From NCBI GenBank assembly GCA_002342585.1, contig DDQG01000020.1, positions 1-64,000 on the forward strand: DNA of 64,000 nt. Reading direction: 5' to 3'. Every line of letters starts with the position of its first letter. Positions within the stretch are counted from its first letter, which is position 1. The translations under genes were made by a program, and so were the position numbers. Shown here in pieces: positions 36,571 to 45,981 of the stretch. The notes under the pieces are model-generated. The model worked only from the letters and a program-made list of their open reading frames with translations, searched no databases and was not told the DNA's origin. Source of the DNA: Prevotellaceae bacterium UBA2448. GTDB lineage: Bacteria > Bacteroidota > Bacteroidia > Bacteroidales > Bacteroidaceae.

Positions 36571-37953
36571 ATGACTATGAAAAGAATAAAATATTTGGTT
36601 GCGGTTCTTTGCCTGGCATCGACCGCTTCAGCACAAAACCTGCTTTCGGGCAGATATAATGACGGATTCCTCTACAGACACGACCTCAACCCTGCTATAG
36701 GAAATGAGCAGAACTATGTTGCTATGCCTGTACTCGGTAACCTGAACATCAGCACTAACAGTAACTTGAGAGTGAGTAATGTACTCTTCAACCGCGGTGG
36801 AAGGACTGTTTTATTCCTCAACCCACAAGTGGATGCCGGCGAATTTCTTGATAAGGTAAAAGACAAGAATCGCATTGTCCAGAACCTGAGACTTCAGATT
36901 TTAGGAGTCGGCTTCAAGGCATGGGGCGGATACAACACTATCGAAATCAACGCACGCGAAAACGTAGCTGTCAACGTACCAGGTTCGTTGCTTCGACTGG
37001 CTAAGGACGGAGCTGAAAACCAGACTTACGACATAAGTGCATTGAACGCACATGCTGATGCATATGCAGAAATCGCATTGGGCCATAGCCGCAATATTGA
37101 CGAGAAGTGGCGTGTAGGTGCAAAGGTGAAGTTCCTGTTAGGTGTTGCAAACATTGACGCAAATGTGAACAAGGGTTATGTACAACTGCTCGACAACAAG
37201 TTTGTTGGAGTTACAGATGCTATGGTGCAGACCAGCCTCAACGATGTGCAGTATAAGATGGAAAGCAAAATGCGCGGAGCAGAAGGCGAACAGACCATGC
37301 ACACATATGTAAACGGTGTGGACAAAACCAAGTGGGGTGTCTGCGGATTCGGTATGGCTTTCGACCTCGGTGCTGAGTATAAGATTGACGACAACTGGAA
37401 AGTGTCTATGTCACTCCTCGACCTCGGTTGGATCGGTTTCAAGAACAACTTCGTTGCCTCAACTGACGGAGAACACATGGTGGAGACTGATAAGTACCTG
37501 TTTAACCTGAAAGACGACACTTACCACTCATTCGACAACGAAAAGGAAAGACTTGCAGAGGGTATCTCACAGTTGTACGAGCTGAAGGACAAAGGCAATA
37601 CAGGCAGTCGTTCAAGAGCTCTTGGCGCTACATGGACATGGGGTGCTGAGTACAAGACTAAGTTCTACGACAAACTGACATTTGCTTTCCTCAACACCAC
37701 TCGCATTCAGGGTAAGTACAGCTGGACAGACTTCCGTTTCTCAGCAAACGTAGCTCCTACAAAGGCATTCTCAGCTACAGCAAACCTTGCCTTCACTACA
37801 TTTGGCACAAGTTTCGGATGGCTCATCAATGTACACCCAAACGGTTTCAACTTCTTCCTCGGAATGGACCACACCCTGGGCAAACTGGCAAAACAGGGTT
37901 TGCCACTCTCAGGACGCTCAAGTATAAACCTCGGTATCAACTTCCCGTTCTAA
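36571..37953 (+). CDS. DUF5723-family outer-membrane beta-barrel protein
   Basis: 460 residues with signal peptide (cleavage near STASAQN). The start NLLSGRYNDGFLYRHDLNPA and later amphipathic strands with regular Gly/aromatic turns fit the DUF5723 barrels of Bacteroidetes. The last residues INLGINFPF end in the aromatic pattern of outer-membrane proteins. Function is unknown. It is co-oriented with the preceding lipoprotein. A second in-frame ATG two codons on could be the true start. Confidence 0.8.
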   Translation: MTMKRIKYLVAVLCLASTASAQNLLSGRYNDGFLYRHDLNPAIGNEQNYVAMPVLGNLNISTNSNLRVSNVLFNRGGRTVLFLNPQVDAGEFLDKVKDKNRIVQNLRLQILGVGFKAWGGYNTIEINARENVAVNVPGSLLRLAKDGAENQTYDISALNAHADAYAEIALGHSRNIDEKWRVGAKVKFLLGVANIDANVNKGYVQLLDNKFVGVTDAMVQTSLNDVQYKMESKMRGAEGEQTMHTYVNGVDKTKWGVCGFGMAFDLGAEYKIDDNWKVSMSLLDLGWIGFKNNFVASTDGEHMVETDKYLFNLKDDTYHSFDNEKERLAEGISQLYELKDKGNTGSRSRALGATWTWGAEYKTKFYDKLTFAFLNTTRIQGKYSWTDFRFSANVAPTKAFSATANLAFTTFGTSFGWLINVHPNGFNFFLGMDHTLGKLAKQGLPLSGRSSINLGINFPF

Positions 37954-37980
37954 CCGATTCGGAAACAAAAGAAAGATTAT

Positions 37981-39015
37981 TTAATCTGCAATATGTAAGA
38001 ACCTTGTTACCTTGTCGACAAGGTTCTTATTGTTGTTTATATATGCATCGAGCAGACGAGTCATTCCCTTTTCATTCCTCGGAATAATATCATAGTCAGC
38101 TATGCAGGCAGGAATCAGGCATGAATGTCCTTCGCGCAGGAGGATACTGTCGTCAGTGGAACGAATCTGAATCTCGCAGTCGCCTTCGAGACACATGGTT
38201 ACGATGAACGAATCGTACTTAATCAGGTTGCGGTGGAACGGGCGGTTTGTAGCCACTATGCGGACAGTGAAAAACGGAGATTCGATACAGGGATTCGCTT
38301 TCTGTTCCTTATTATTATATATAGTGCGGTATTCATCCTGCACATTGAAATCGATGGCTCGGAGAGCCTCTGTAGTATGCAGTTGTCGAGGTTTTCCGTC
38401 GAGTCCCGGACGGTTATAATCAAAGATTCGGTATGTTATGTCGCTGTTCTGTTGCACTTCCGCAAGAAGTATGCCTCCACAGATGGCGTGCACACGACCG
38501 GCAGGAAGATAGAACACATCGCCAGTCTTCACAACATGCTTTGCAAGCACCTCGCAGATAGTTCCCTCCTCTACCCTCTTCACATATTCTTCCTTTGATA
38601 TCTTTTCCTTCATACCTGCATAAAGGTATGCACCTGGTTTTGCATCGATGATATACCAGCATTCTGTCTTACCGTTTTTACCTTCTTCACGTGCCAGTTC
38701 GTCGTTTGGATGCACTTGAATACTAAGATCGGCAGCTGCATCGATAAACTTAATAAGCAACGGGAACTCCCCATTATACTTCTCACAAACTTCCTTTCCC
38801 AATAGTTCTGCTCCATACTTCCGTACAACCTTATCAAGAGACATACCCTTGAATTCACCATTGCTTATGATACTTACAGAAGAAGGTACGACACTGACTT
38901 CCCAACTCTCGCCAATCGGTTCGTCGGTAAGTGTCTGTTTTTTGTATTTCTGTATTTGTCTTCCGCCCCAAACAGTCGGATGCAAATTAGGTTCGAAGAG
39001 AAGTGGGTAAAGCAT
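37981..39015 (-). CDS. manA: Mannose-6-phosphate isomerase, class I
   Basis: 344-residue zinc enzyme linking fructose-6-phosphate to mannose metabolism. Typical elements: LHPTVWGGRQI at the N-terminus, the zinc-site strands SIQVHPNDELAREE and ECWYII, and PAGRVHAICGGILLAEVQQNSDITYRIFDYNR. The short length without a large insert matches Bacteroidales ManA. It is the last gene of the minus-strand run, 46 bases after tamL. Its final codons contain a strong hairpin that probably ends transcription of the opposing gene. Confidence 0.95.
   Translation of the reverse strand: MLYPLLFEPNLHPTVWGGRQIQKYKKQTLTDEPIGESWEVSVVPSSVSIISNGEFKGMSLDKVVRKYGAELLGKEVCEKYNGEFPLLIKFIDAAADLSIQVHPNDELAREEGKNGKTECWYIIDAKPGAYLYAGMKEKISKEEYVKRVEEGTICEVLAKHVVKTGDVFYLPAGRVHAICGGILLAEVQQNSDITYRIFDYNRPGLDGKPRQLHTTEALRAIDFNVQDEYRTIYNNKEQKANPCIESPFFTVRIVATNRPFHRNLIKYDSFIVTMCLEGDCEIQIRSTDDSILLREGHSCLIPACIADYDIIPRNEKGMTRLLDAYINNNKNLVDKVTRFLHIAD
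37996..38034 (+). terminator. Terminator hairpin embedded in the manA 3' end
   Basis: TAAGAACCTTGT (37996-38007) pairs with ACAAGGTTCTTA (38018-38029), a 12-bp stem over ten bases, then TTGTTGTTT on the plus strand. It would serve the DUF5723 gene while being coding in manA. Confidence 0.65.
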
Positions 39016-39023
39016 GGGAGGGT

Positions 39024-39065
39024 TAGTTTAGAGTTGAGAGTTGAAAGTTGAAAGTTGAGAGTTAG
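39024..39065. repeat. Heptamer array between tamL and manA
   Basis: Units TAGTTTA, GAGTTGA, GAGTTGA, AAGTTGA, AAGTTGA, GAGTTAG. The array includes the tamL stop codon and ends nine bases from the manA start. Confidence 0.85.
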
Positions 39066-41437
39066 AACGGATAACCTATTGCGAAGTGGAGGGCAACTCC
39101 GTCTTTCCAGAAGTTCGGGATATTGTAGTATCCAGATTTTCCGGTGTCCCAAGGAGCATGGATGGCAACTCCGACATCGAGACGGAATACGAGGAATTCC
39201 ATGTCGTAACGGAAACCGAAACCTGTGCCGAGGGCGATTTGTTTCAGGAAGGTATCGGAACGGAGTTCTGTCTTTTCTATTGGTGTACCATCAGACGCTG
39301 AGTCTTTCCATCCCCAGACATTTCCGGCATCGACGAAGAGTGCTCCGTGAAGATTTCCGAACAATGGGAAACGGTATTCGGCATTCAGTTCCATACGGAT
39401 GTCTCCACTGTGGAGGAGGTAATAATTTATCTCAGGATTATAGAAGGCACCAGGACCGATAGAACGGGTAGCAAACGCACGGATACTGTTTGCACCACCG
39501 GCATAGAACCAGTCGGTAAGAGGTATTGATTCGGAATTACCGAACGGGCGGGCTAATCCGAGGTATGCACGAGTAGCAATCAGACTGCGTGGAGTAAGTC
39601 GGAATTTGTTACGCAATTCGAAGATAAACTTCAGGAACTGGCTATAGTTATTGAAGATGAACGATTTTCCCTTTTCGTTCCACGACTTCCCTCCTATCAT
39701 CTGTGCTGTAGCTATGACATTTCCAGCCTCCTTCACTGTTGCCGAGAAGTTTGTAGTGACATTCAGGAAGGGATTGGAAGAATTGTCGAAACTGAAGGTG
39801 TATTGCATTGCAGGTGTATAGCGGTCGGCAACCAGAAGACCTAGAACAGAGTTGTAGCGTTCTATTGCTTTTATATAATCTTCTGACACATCGCGCAAAT
39901 TCAACATATCGATATTCAGAGGAGAGAAAGTGTGCTTTATGTATTTCGAACTCTGGAACATATAATCGACTCCGAACTGGAAACGATTAAAGCGATATAC
40001 ATTTGCAATATTCGAACGTGTAAATGCTCCTGAGAACTTTGAAGAAGTAGGATAGCGATAACGCTTATTGACAAAGCCCGGGAAAGCTATCCAAGGCACA
40101 GTATAACCCAAATCGATTCCATATTCATAGGAATTTCGTTTGTTTACATCCATGCCCTGCGAATTAGACAAACGCCAATAATACAGTCCTCGCAAAGTCA
40201 TAGAAAGGGTTTCGCCACGATGGAAGGCATTGCGTTTTGCAAAGGTAAGAGCCAAGTCGGGACCGAACTGTGTGTTGCTCTTATATGTGAGGTTGAACTC
40301 AAGCGAAGCATCGATGAGTTTGTCCATCGTCAGGTTGATGCGGGAGTCGAGGATAGTACACGTATCTGTTGTGTCACGAGGGGTGAACGACAGTTGCACA
40401 TTCGAGAAAATGTTCATACTCGAAAGTGCATTCACAGTCTGTGCTACCTGGTCTTCGTTGTACATACGATTGGAACGGAATTTAAGTCCGCGGTAGATAA
40501 CTCTTTGCGACACAGGCATCCGTTTTCCCTGATAAGCAATGGTAAGGTTTCGAAACGAAAGAGTATCATCATAACTCATCATACGGCGGCTACCAGTACT
40601 ACCATTGTCACCAGTGCCACCGGAGAATCGGAGTCCGTTATTCTGGCGGATGAACACCTCGCGCTTGCCGAATTTCCACTGGCGCTTTGCCTTCAGAGGC
40701 ATCTGTTTGTCGGCAACAACCAAGAGATTAACTTTTCCAGGGTTATTTAGTGAATCAGCAAAATACTGAATATAATCGGTACGATAGAAGTAGAAACCAT
40801 TATTGTGAAACTCCTTATTTAGTCGTATCTTTTCGTTTTGCAGGTCTAAGACTGAAAACTGGTTGCCAGGTTTCAGCAGACAATTCTCTTTCGTCGCCTG
40901 CAAGATGCTATCCTCAATCTCCGGAAACACATATCTTACAGAATCCAGATAATGTGCCTGACCAAGACTTATGTCGTAGGAAATTTTCTTTTTCTTGGGA
41001 TCCTTCTGGTCAACAAGATTGTATTTCACATCTGCGCCGAAGTAACCGAAATTCTGCAGTATGTTCTTGGCCACTTTCACACGAGTATCAGGAGATGCAG
41101 ATGTGATAGTTCGAGGAGTAGAAGCAAATGTGTCGAAAAACCACTTGCGGAAGCCTGTCATCTTCTTATTGACCATGGAATTGTATATCCATAGTCCCAC
41201 TGGCAACGGAGTACGAATGCTGGAACTACCGAAGAGAGAGTTGTTTGGAGCATAGGCCAACGAAGCCTGAGCCTCATCCAATGCGGCATCCTCGAGCGGC
41301 GCTCCTGATTTACCTTTTATCTCTGTGGATTTTATACCTGTATAAAGGTATTCACCGTCAGGCAGATTGCTCGTGGTGGAACAACTGGCAAGGAGTCCCA
41401 ACACCAAACAGAGTAATATGTAATTTAAGTGCTTCAA
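39062..41437 (-). CDS. tamL: TamL: TamA/BamA-like outer-membrane lipoprotein
   Basis: 791-residue Omp85-superfamily protein. The signal peptide ends in GLLASC with Cys19 lipidated, which distinguishes TamL of Bacteroidetes from proteobacterial TamA. POTRA-like repeats occupy about residues 25-400 (YNLVDQKDPKKKKISYDISLG; FRSNRMYNEDQVAQTV), followed by a 16-strand barrel with the L6-type motif FYAGGANSIRAFATRSIGPG and the C-terminal FRLDVGVAIHAPW and HFAIGYPF. Its start overlaps tamB by four bases, so the two are translationally coupled and probably form the TAM complex that moves lipids or assembles barrel proteins. Confidence 0.9.
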   Translation of the reverse strand: MKHLNYILLCLVLGLLASCSTTSNLPDGEYLYTGIKSTEIKGKSGAPLEDAALDEAQASLAYAPNNSLFGSSSIRTPLPVGLWIYNSMVNKKMTGFRKWFFDTFASTPRTITSASPDTRVKVAKNILQNFGYFGADVKYNLVDQKDPKKKKISYDISLGQAHYLDSVRYVFPEIEDSILQATKENCLLKPGNQFSVLDLQNEKIRLNKEFHNNGFYFYRTDYIQYFADSLNNPGKVNLLVVADKQMPLKAKRQWKFGKREVFIRQNNGLRFSGGTGDNGSTGSRRMMSYDDTLSFRNLTIAYQGKRMPVSQRVIYRGLKFRSNRMYNEDQVAQTVNALSSMNIFSNVQLSFTPRDTTDTCTILDSRINLTMDKLIDASLEFNLTYKSNTQFGPDLALTFAKRNAFHRGETLSMTLRGLYYWRLSNSQGMDVNKRNSYEYGIDLGYTVPWIAFPGFVNKRYRYPTSSKFSGAFTRSNIANVYRFNRFQFGVDYMFQSSKYIKHTFSPLNIDMLNLRDVSEDYIKAIERYNSVLGLLVADRYTPAMQYTFSFDNSSNPFLNVTTNFSATVKEAGNVIATAQMIGGKSWNEKGKSFIFNNYSQFLKFIFELRNKFRLTPRSLIATRAYLGLARPFGNSESIPLTDWFYAGGANSIRAFATRSIGPGAFYNPEINYYLLHSGDIRMELNAEYRFPLFGNLHGALFVDAGNVWGWKDSASDGTPIEKTELRSDTFLKQIALGTGFGFRYDMEFLVFRLDVGVAIHAPWDTGKSGYYNIPNFWKDGVALHFAIGYPF

Positions 41438-44400
41438 TTGTTATTTTTTTTCTTCTTTTTGAATATGAACAAGTCGGTCACCTTGTCAACCTTTTTACGC
41501 AAGAGCAGACCGGCACCACTCTTATCGAGAACACCATCCACTATATTGTTATAGTCCTTTCCGCGGAACAGACGGATATATCTCGTAGCACTATTGTCGA
41601 GTCGCCATTCGAGCGATACATCGTCGATGAACGAGCTCATGCCCGACTGCTGATTCACATTCTTGTTGCTCGACACCTTTCCTCCCACAACCACATTCAA
41701 GCGGTCGCTAAAGAAACGTTTTGTAAACTTAAACGAATAGTCCGTACCTGTTTCTCCATTTGCATATGTGGTATTATCTATGCCTACACTCACATCGACA
41801 ACCGAACCAAGAGTCTTGCCTGTTAGGTTATTGATTTCAGATTGGAGGAAATTGTTCAAAGCACCATTTGAAGCTGTGCTGGAAGCATTATTAGGAGAGA
41901 GGTACATACCTGTCGCCATCATGGCTACAGCCAATCGGTTTTTCTCTTCTTCTGTAAATCCGGACAACTCGTCCTTCACCTCTGCATCCTGCGGAGCATC
42001 GATGGTGAACTGCAAGCCCATATCAGAAAGAGTGTTCGAAATATGAACACCTACATCGAAAGCTACACTTCGAGCTGTCGCCCCCTGACTACTAACCATA
42101 GCCTTCGTTCTTTCTGTAGCAGAGATATTGAGTGTTGGATTCATCGCATCACCATTGAAATCGACATAACTGCCCGAAGCAATCTTGAAGGTTTTCAAAG
42201 GAATAATCGGAAGTGTATATTTCATTTCACCCTCAGTAAAGGATATTCTACCTATGACACTAAGGACTCCTTCAGGGGTATATGTCATCGTCACCTGACC
42301 ACCACTTCGCAAGGTTATGTAACTCTGGCGGTCAGCAGAAAATTCGCAGTTGAACTTAGCACCCTCCTCCACTCTCAGAGACACCCTCATATCGATACCC
42401 ATAGCCTTAGGTTTCACAACAGTTGTGTCGGGAGGAGCATTAAAATCGACAAAGGTAACTATGTCTTCCAGTCGGTCGCCTTGCGACAGAGGGGTATCAA
42501 CCATTATATAGGTCATATCGGTTTTGCTCAACACATTCACCACTCCACGCACAGAGAGGTCGCTCATCGAACCATGAACACGGAAAACGATATCTCCATA
42601 GATATCTCCGAAGAGCACAGCCTTACGAGTTCGTTTTGCCTCAATCAACTTAAATCCATAGCCATAGAGAGAGAGAGACATATACATATTATCGAAATCG
42701 GAGAAGTCGAAATAACCATCGAAATCAAGCGGAGTGTCACCTGCCCCATATATCTTATAATGGTCGAACTTAATACGGCTGTTTTCTATATATGCAGTAG
42801 CATTGTCGAGTCGCAAGTCGAGTGAATAAGGTTCTGAGAGCACATGGACATCCTGAGTTAACACCTTGCCATTAAACACCAGTTTATCGGTTGGTCCCTG
42901 CACGAGCATATCACCAGTCATCGTTCCGGTGAATCCCAAAATCTTATCGGGAACGAACGGAGAGATAAGTGACAGAGGAATCTGTGCCAGCTGCAGATTA
43001 GCATCCAAGTAACCCTCTGGAGTCTCAGCGCTATAACGCCCTTTCATTGTTGCCACTGGAGTATCATTATAGTCGAGAGAAGCATCTACTGTGTGAACAT
43101 CTTTTCCTTCTGGTACATATACGATATTGGAGTGTAGATTTCCAACTGGCATTTCCTCATATACGAAATCCTTCAACGACATATCGCTCAGCACCTTAAA
43201 CTGTTTATCACGCACATCGTAAGTAGCATCTGCATTTAACAGGCCTGCCATCTGTGGAGCGAACGGCACAACCTTCATCAATTCCTCTAAATTCAAGTTA
43301 TTAATGATTGCACGAACCATCTGCTCATTATTCTCGTTTGGTTGTGCATGAACTGAGATAAAGCAACTATCTTCAAGAGCCTGAAGTTCTACATTAGCAC
43401 TAATAAGTCCCATTTCAGGCGATTCCTTCGGATTGGGTCGCGACAACTGAATCTGTACCAGATTATCTTGATTCAACTGGAATTTCTTAAATGCAAGTAT
43501 TGGTTGTTCGGGATAGAAAGTGATATTAACAGCTGTATCCACAGTCTGAGCATGGAGTCCGAGGTCTATACCTTTCTCTCTTTTCTTATTAAAAAAACGC
43601 AAGTGGGCATCAGCCTCCTTCGGATTTGTATAGCCATCGAGCAGAGCTACGAATCCAGGTACCATCGGTTGGTTCTCACAAATGACTGCAGCTTTATAGG
43701 TCATCAAATCAGAATCCTGCTTTATAATAAAATATGTAGTATCAATTCTGATAGTGTCATACTGAAGAGCATATAGGTGACCACGCCCGCTGATACCAGT
43801 TTCTGGATTAGTTCTAGCCTTGAGCGAAAAGTCCGAGAACGCCATTCCGTACTCTTTCATAAGAGGTGTCACAGGATTATCTGTGCCGGCATGAGCATCA
43901 ACAAACATAATCGGGAGGAAGGCTTTCAGTTCGTACATATTTACATTCCGTTCCTTCATCTGTTTGGAGAACATATCTCCCCATTTCATCGACTGATCTA
44001 CGAAGGTGAGCAGATTGTTCGGAGTACGGAACTGCAAACTCAAGTCGCCTGTATGGAAATTTATATCTGTACTGTCAACTGTCGTGAGAGCCTTCAGCAT
44101 AAAGGAATTAGTCTTGATGGAATCGGAGAATGTACGGATGTTCACACCCTTTACATCCACATCGAACAGACAAAGCGGATGTTTGCTGCTCCAGTCGGCA
44201 ATAGAGAAATCAGCAGCACCTTTAGTTCTTATTACCAAAGCAGTATCAATGAATCCCATCGCCAAGATGTCGGCATGATCTATGTCGAGAGTCATATTCC
44301 CCTCGAAACTCTCCTTCGCCCGCTTCCCCTTCAGACGGTTTTCAATAACACTACCCACATTAGCATCCAGTCCTATATCTGCTTTCAGTTGTTCGTTGTT

Positions 44401-45981
44401 GCACTTCAAATTCGACTTCAACACACCACGCGAAAGACTCGCATCTGCCATCATTGTGCTTAAGTTCATCTTGCCAAAATGCCCCTTGCTCAGAGCCATC
44501 TTAGCATTCATATATGTATTTCGATCTAGGAAGTCAAATCCTTGTCCCTTAGCACTTACAGTTCCGGTGATATTGCATGATTCAGTCATACCGGCAAGCT
44601 TATGAACAGCAAGGTCGCGAATACCCATATTAACATCATAAGCATCAGACTTCATGTTGTAAGCGGCTTGAGCAGCAACTGTTCCACCAAGTATCTGAAG
44701 GTTGGCATTTGCAGCAAGGTCATCATTGTCTAACAAAGCCGATGACTGTAATTTTGCAAGACCTTCTATCACAGCATCCATAGTGTTCACTTCGAGATGC
44801 TGCATATTTCCTCTAGCTTCCACGGAAGCCACAATAGGTTTGTTAGGCAAATACTGATTCAGAGTGCTATTCAGGTCTCTTGCATCATTTTCTGGTAAGA
44901 ATCCAAACACAGCCGACTGTATATCTCCACGACCTATCAGAGCCTTGGCATCAATCATCATCTGTCCAGGATTGATGGAATCGAAAGCTGTGAAATCCAT
45001 TTTCATCTTCATCTTCAGGCTTGACTCTTCTGTCTTTAGCGAAAGACGAGGAATGGAAAGTGAAACAGAATCCATCTCAACCCTTCCCTTAGTCTCTAGG
45101 ATAGGAATAAAATAACCTTCGTTCACTCCCTCCATCGTAGGATATACATTGGTAGCTATCTGATTAACAACCAACGAGAGGTCACCCACACCACTATACC
45201 GCAAAGAATCTATGTCTATGTTCACATCCGTTGCTGTAACCATTTGGTCGTACCCAAGTTCTGATCCAGAAATCTTGATTTCATCGACATTATATTGTTC
45301 TGCACCTAAGTCAATCAATCCATGCAGACTTCCCTTCCCGATATAAGCATACATACTCATTCTGGAAGTATCTATCGGCATATCAAAACCAACACGGACA
45401 TTATCTATTTGTACATCTCTCATGTCAATAACCCATTTAACCGGTTCCGACACAGTTGTGTCTTCCGGCACAGAGTCTGCCATAGAGATATTCAGATTTG
45501 CATCTTTTAGCTTAGCATAGTTTAATACTGCGATTTCATCGAACAAACTGGTAGAATGCGAAGCAAGAGCTAGTCGTCCTACATAACCTTTTACATTACA
45601 AGCCTCGATGAGTTCGCGGGTATTCAGCTTTGTGTTTGTCAGATGAATATCGTCGATTTCCACATGACCAGTAAACAAAGGGAAGAATCGCACACTCAAT
45701 GCCAATTCTTCTGCATTGAGCACAGTATCTCCTTCCTGCACAGCAAGCATACCGTTCAGACTCAGGTCGAGCGGACATTTCAGTCTGACAGCATCGATGC
45801 TTACCTGCATCTGCATTTCCTCACTCAAGACATTTGCTGCCTTATCCACAGCCCATTTCTGTACTGGAGGTATATAAAGCAAGATAGACAATATAGCCAA
45901 CAAAACGAGTGGTGAGAGCACAAGACCCAGTCCTATGCGCCACACCCATCCCCAGATGCTATATCGTCCAATCTTTTTCAT
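41434..45981 (-). CDS. tamB: TamB-family translocation/assembly module protein
   Basis: 1,515-residue AsmA-like protein with one N-terminal inner-membrane helix (residues about 10-33, WVWRIGLGLVLSPLVLLAILS) and a long periplasmic beta-groove. The C-terminal DUF490 region includes DIYGDIVFRVHGSMSDLSVRG and LPIIPLKTFKIASGSYVDFNGD, then ending with FTKRFFSDRLNVVVGGKVSS, the part that docks with the barrel partner. Length is greater than the E. coli protein but normal in Bacteroidetes. It overlaps both tamL and GH53 by four bases, an unusual coupling of an envelope machine to a galactanase. Confidence 0.9.
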   Translation of the reverse strand: MKKIGRYSIWGWVWRIGLGLVLSPLVLLAILSILLYIPPVQKWAVDKAANVLSEEMQMQVSIDAVRLKCPLDLSLNGMLAVQEGDTVLNAEELALSVRFFPLFTGHVEIDDIHLTNTKLNTRELIEACNVKGYVGRLALASHSTSLFDEIAVLNYAKLKDANLNISMADSVPEDTTVSEPVKWVIDMRDVQIDNVRVGFDMPIDTSRMSMYAYIGKGSLHGLIDLGAEQYNVDEIKISGSELGYDQMVTATDVNIDIDSLRYSGVGDLSLVVNQIATNVYPTMEGVNEGYFIPILETKGRVEMDSVSLSIPRLSLKTEESSLKMKMKMDFTAFDSINPGQMMIDAKALIGRGDIQSAVFGFLPENDARDLNSTLNQYLPNKPIVASVEARGNMQHLEVNTMDAVIEGLAKLQSSALLDNDDLAANANLQILGGTVAAQAAYNMKSDAYDVNMGIRDLAVHKLAGMTESCNITGTVSAKGQGFDFLDRNTYMNAKMALSKGHFGKMNLSTMMADASLSRGVLKSNLKCNNEQLKADIGLDANVGSVIENRLKGKRAKESFEGNMTLDIDHADILAMGFIDTALVIRTKGAADFSIADWSSKHPLCLFDVDVKGVNIRTFSDSIKTNSFMLKALTTVDSTDINFHTGDLSLQFRTPNNLLTFVDQSMKWGDMFSKQMKERNVNMYELKAFLPIMFVDAHAGTDNPVTPLMKEYGMAFSDFSLKARTNPETGISGRGHLYALQYDTIRIDTTYFIIKQDSDLMTYKAAVICENQPMVPGFVALLDGYTNPKEADAHLRFFNKKREKGIDLGLHAQTVDTAVNITFYPEQPILAFKKFQLNQDNLVQIQLSRPNPKESPEMGLISANVELQALEDSCFISVHAQPNENNEQMVRAIINNLNLEELMKVVPFAPQMAGLLNADATYDVRDKQFKVLSDMSLKDFVYEEMPVGNLHSNIVYVPEGKDVHTVDASLDYNDTPVATMKGRYSAETPEGYLDANLQLAQIPLSLISPFVPDKILGFTGTMTGDMLVQGPTDKLVFNGKVLTQDVHVLSEPYSLDLRLDNATAYIENSRIKFDHYKIYGAGDTPLDFDGYFDFSDFDNMYMSLSLYGYGFKLIEAKRTRKAVLFGDIYGDIVFRVHGSMSDLSVRGVVNVLSKTDMTYIMVDTPLSQGDRLEDIVTFVDFNAPPDTTVVKPKAMGIDMRVSLRVEEGAKFNCEFSADRQSYITLRSGGQVTMTYTPEGVLSVIGRISFTEGEMKYTLPIIPLKTFKIASGSYVDFNGDAMNPTLNISATERTKAMVSSQGATARSVAFDVGVHISNTLSDMGLQFTIDAPQDAEVKDELSGFTEEEKNRLAVAMMATGMYLSPNNASSTASNGALNNFLQSEINNLTGKTLGSVVDVSVGIDNTTYANGETGTDYSFKFTKRFFSDRLNVVVGGKVSSNKNVNQQSGMSSFIDDVSLEWRLDNSATRYIRLFRGKDYNNIVDGVLDKSGAGLLLRKKVDKVTDLFIFKKKKKNNN

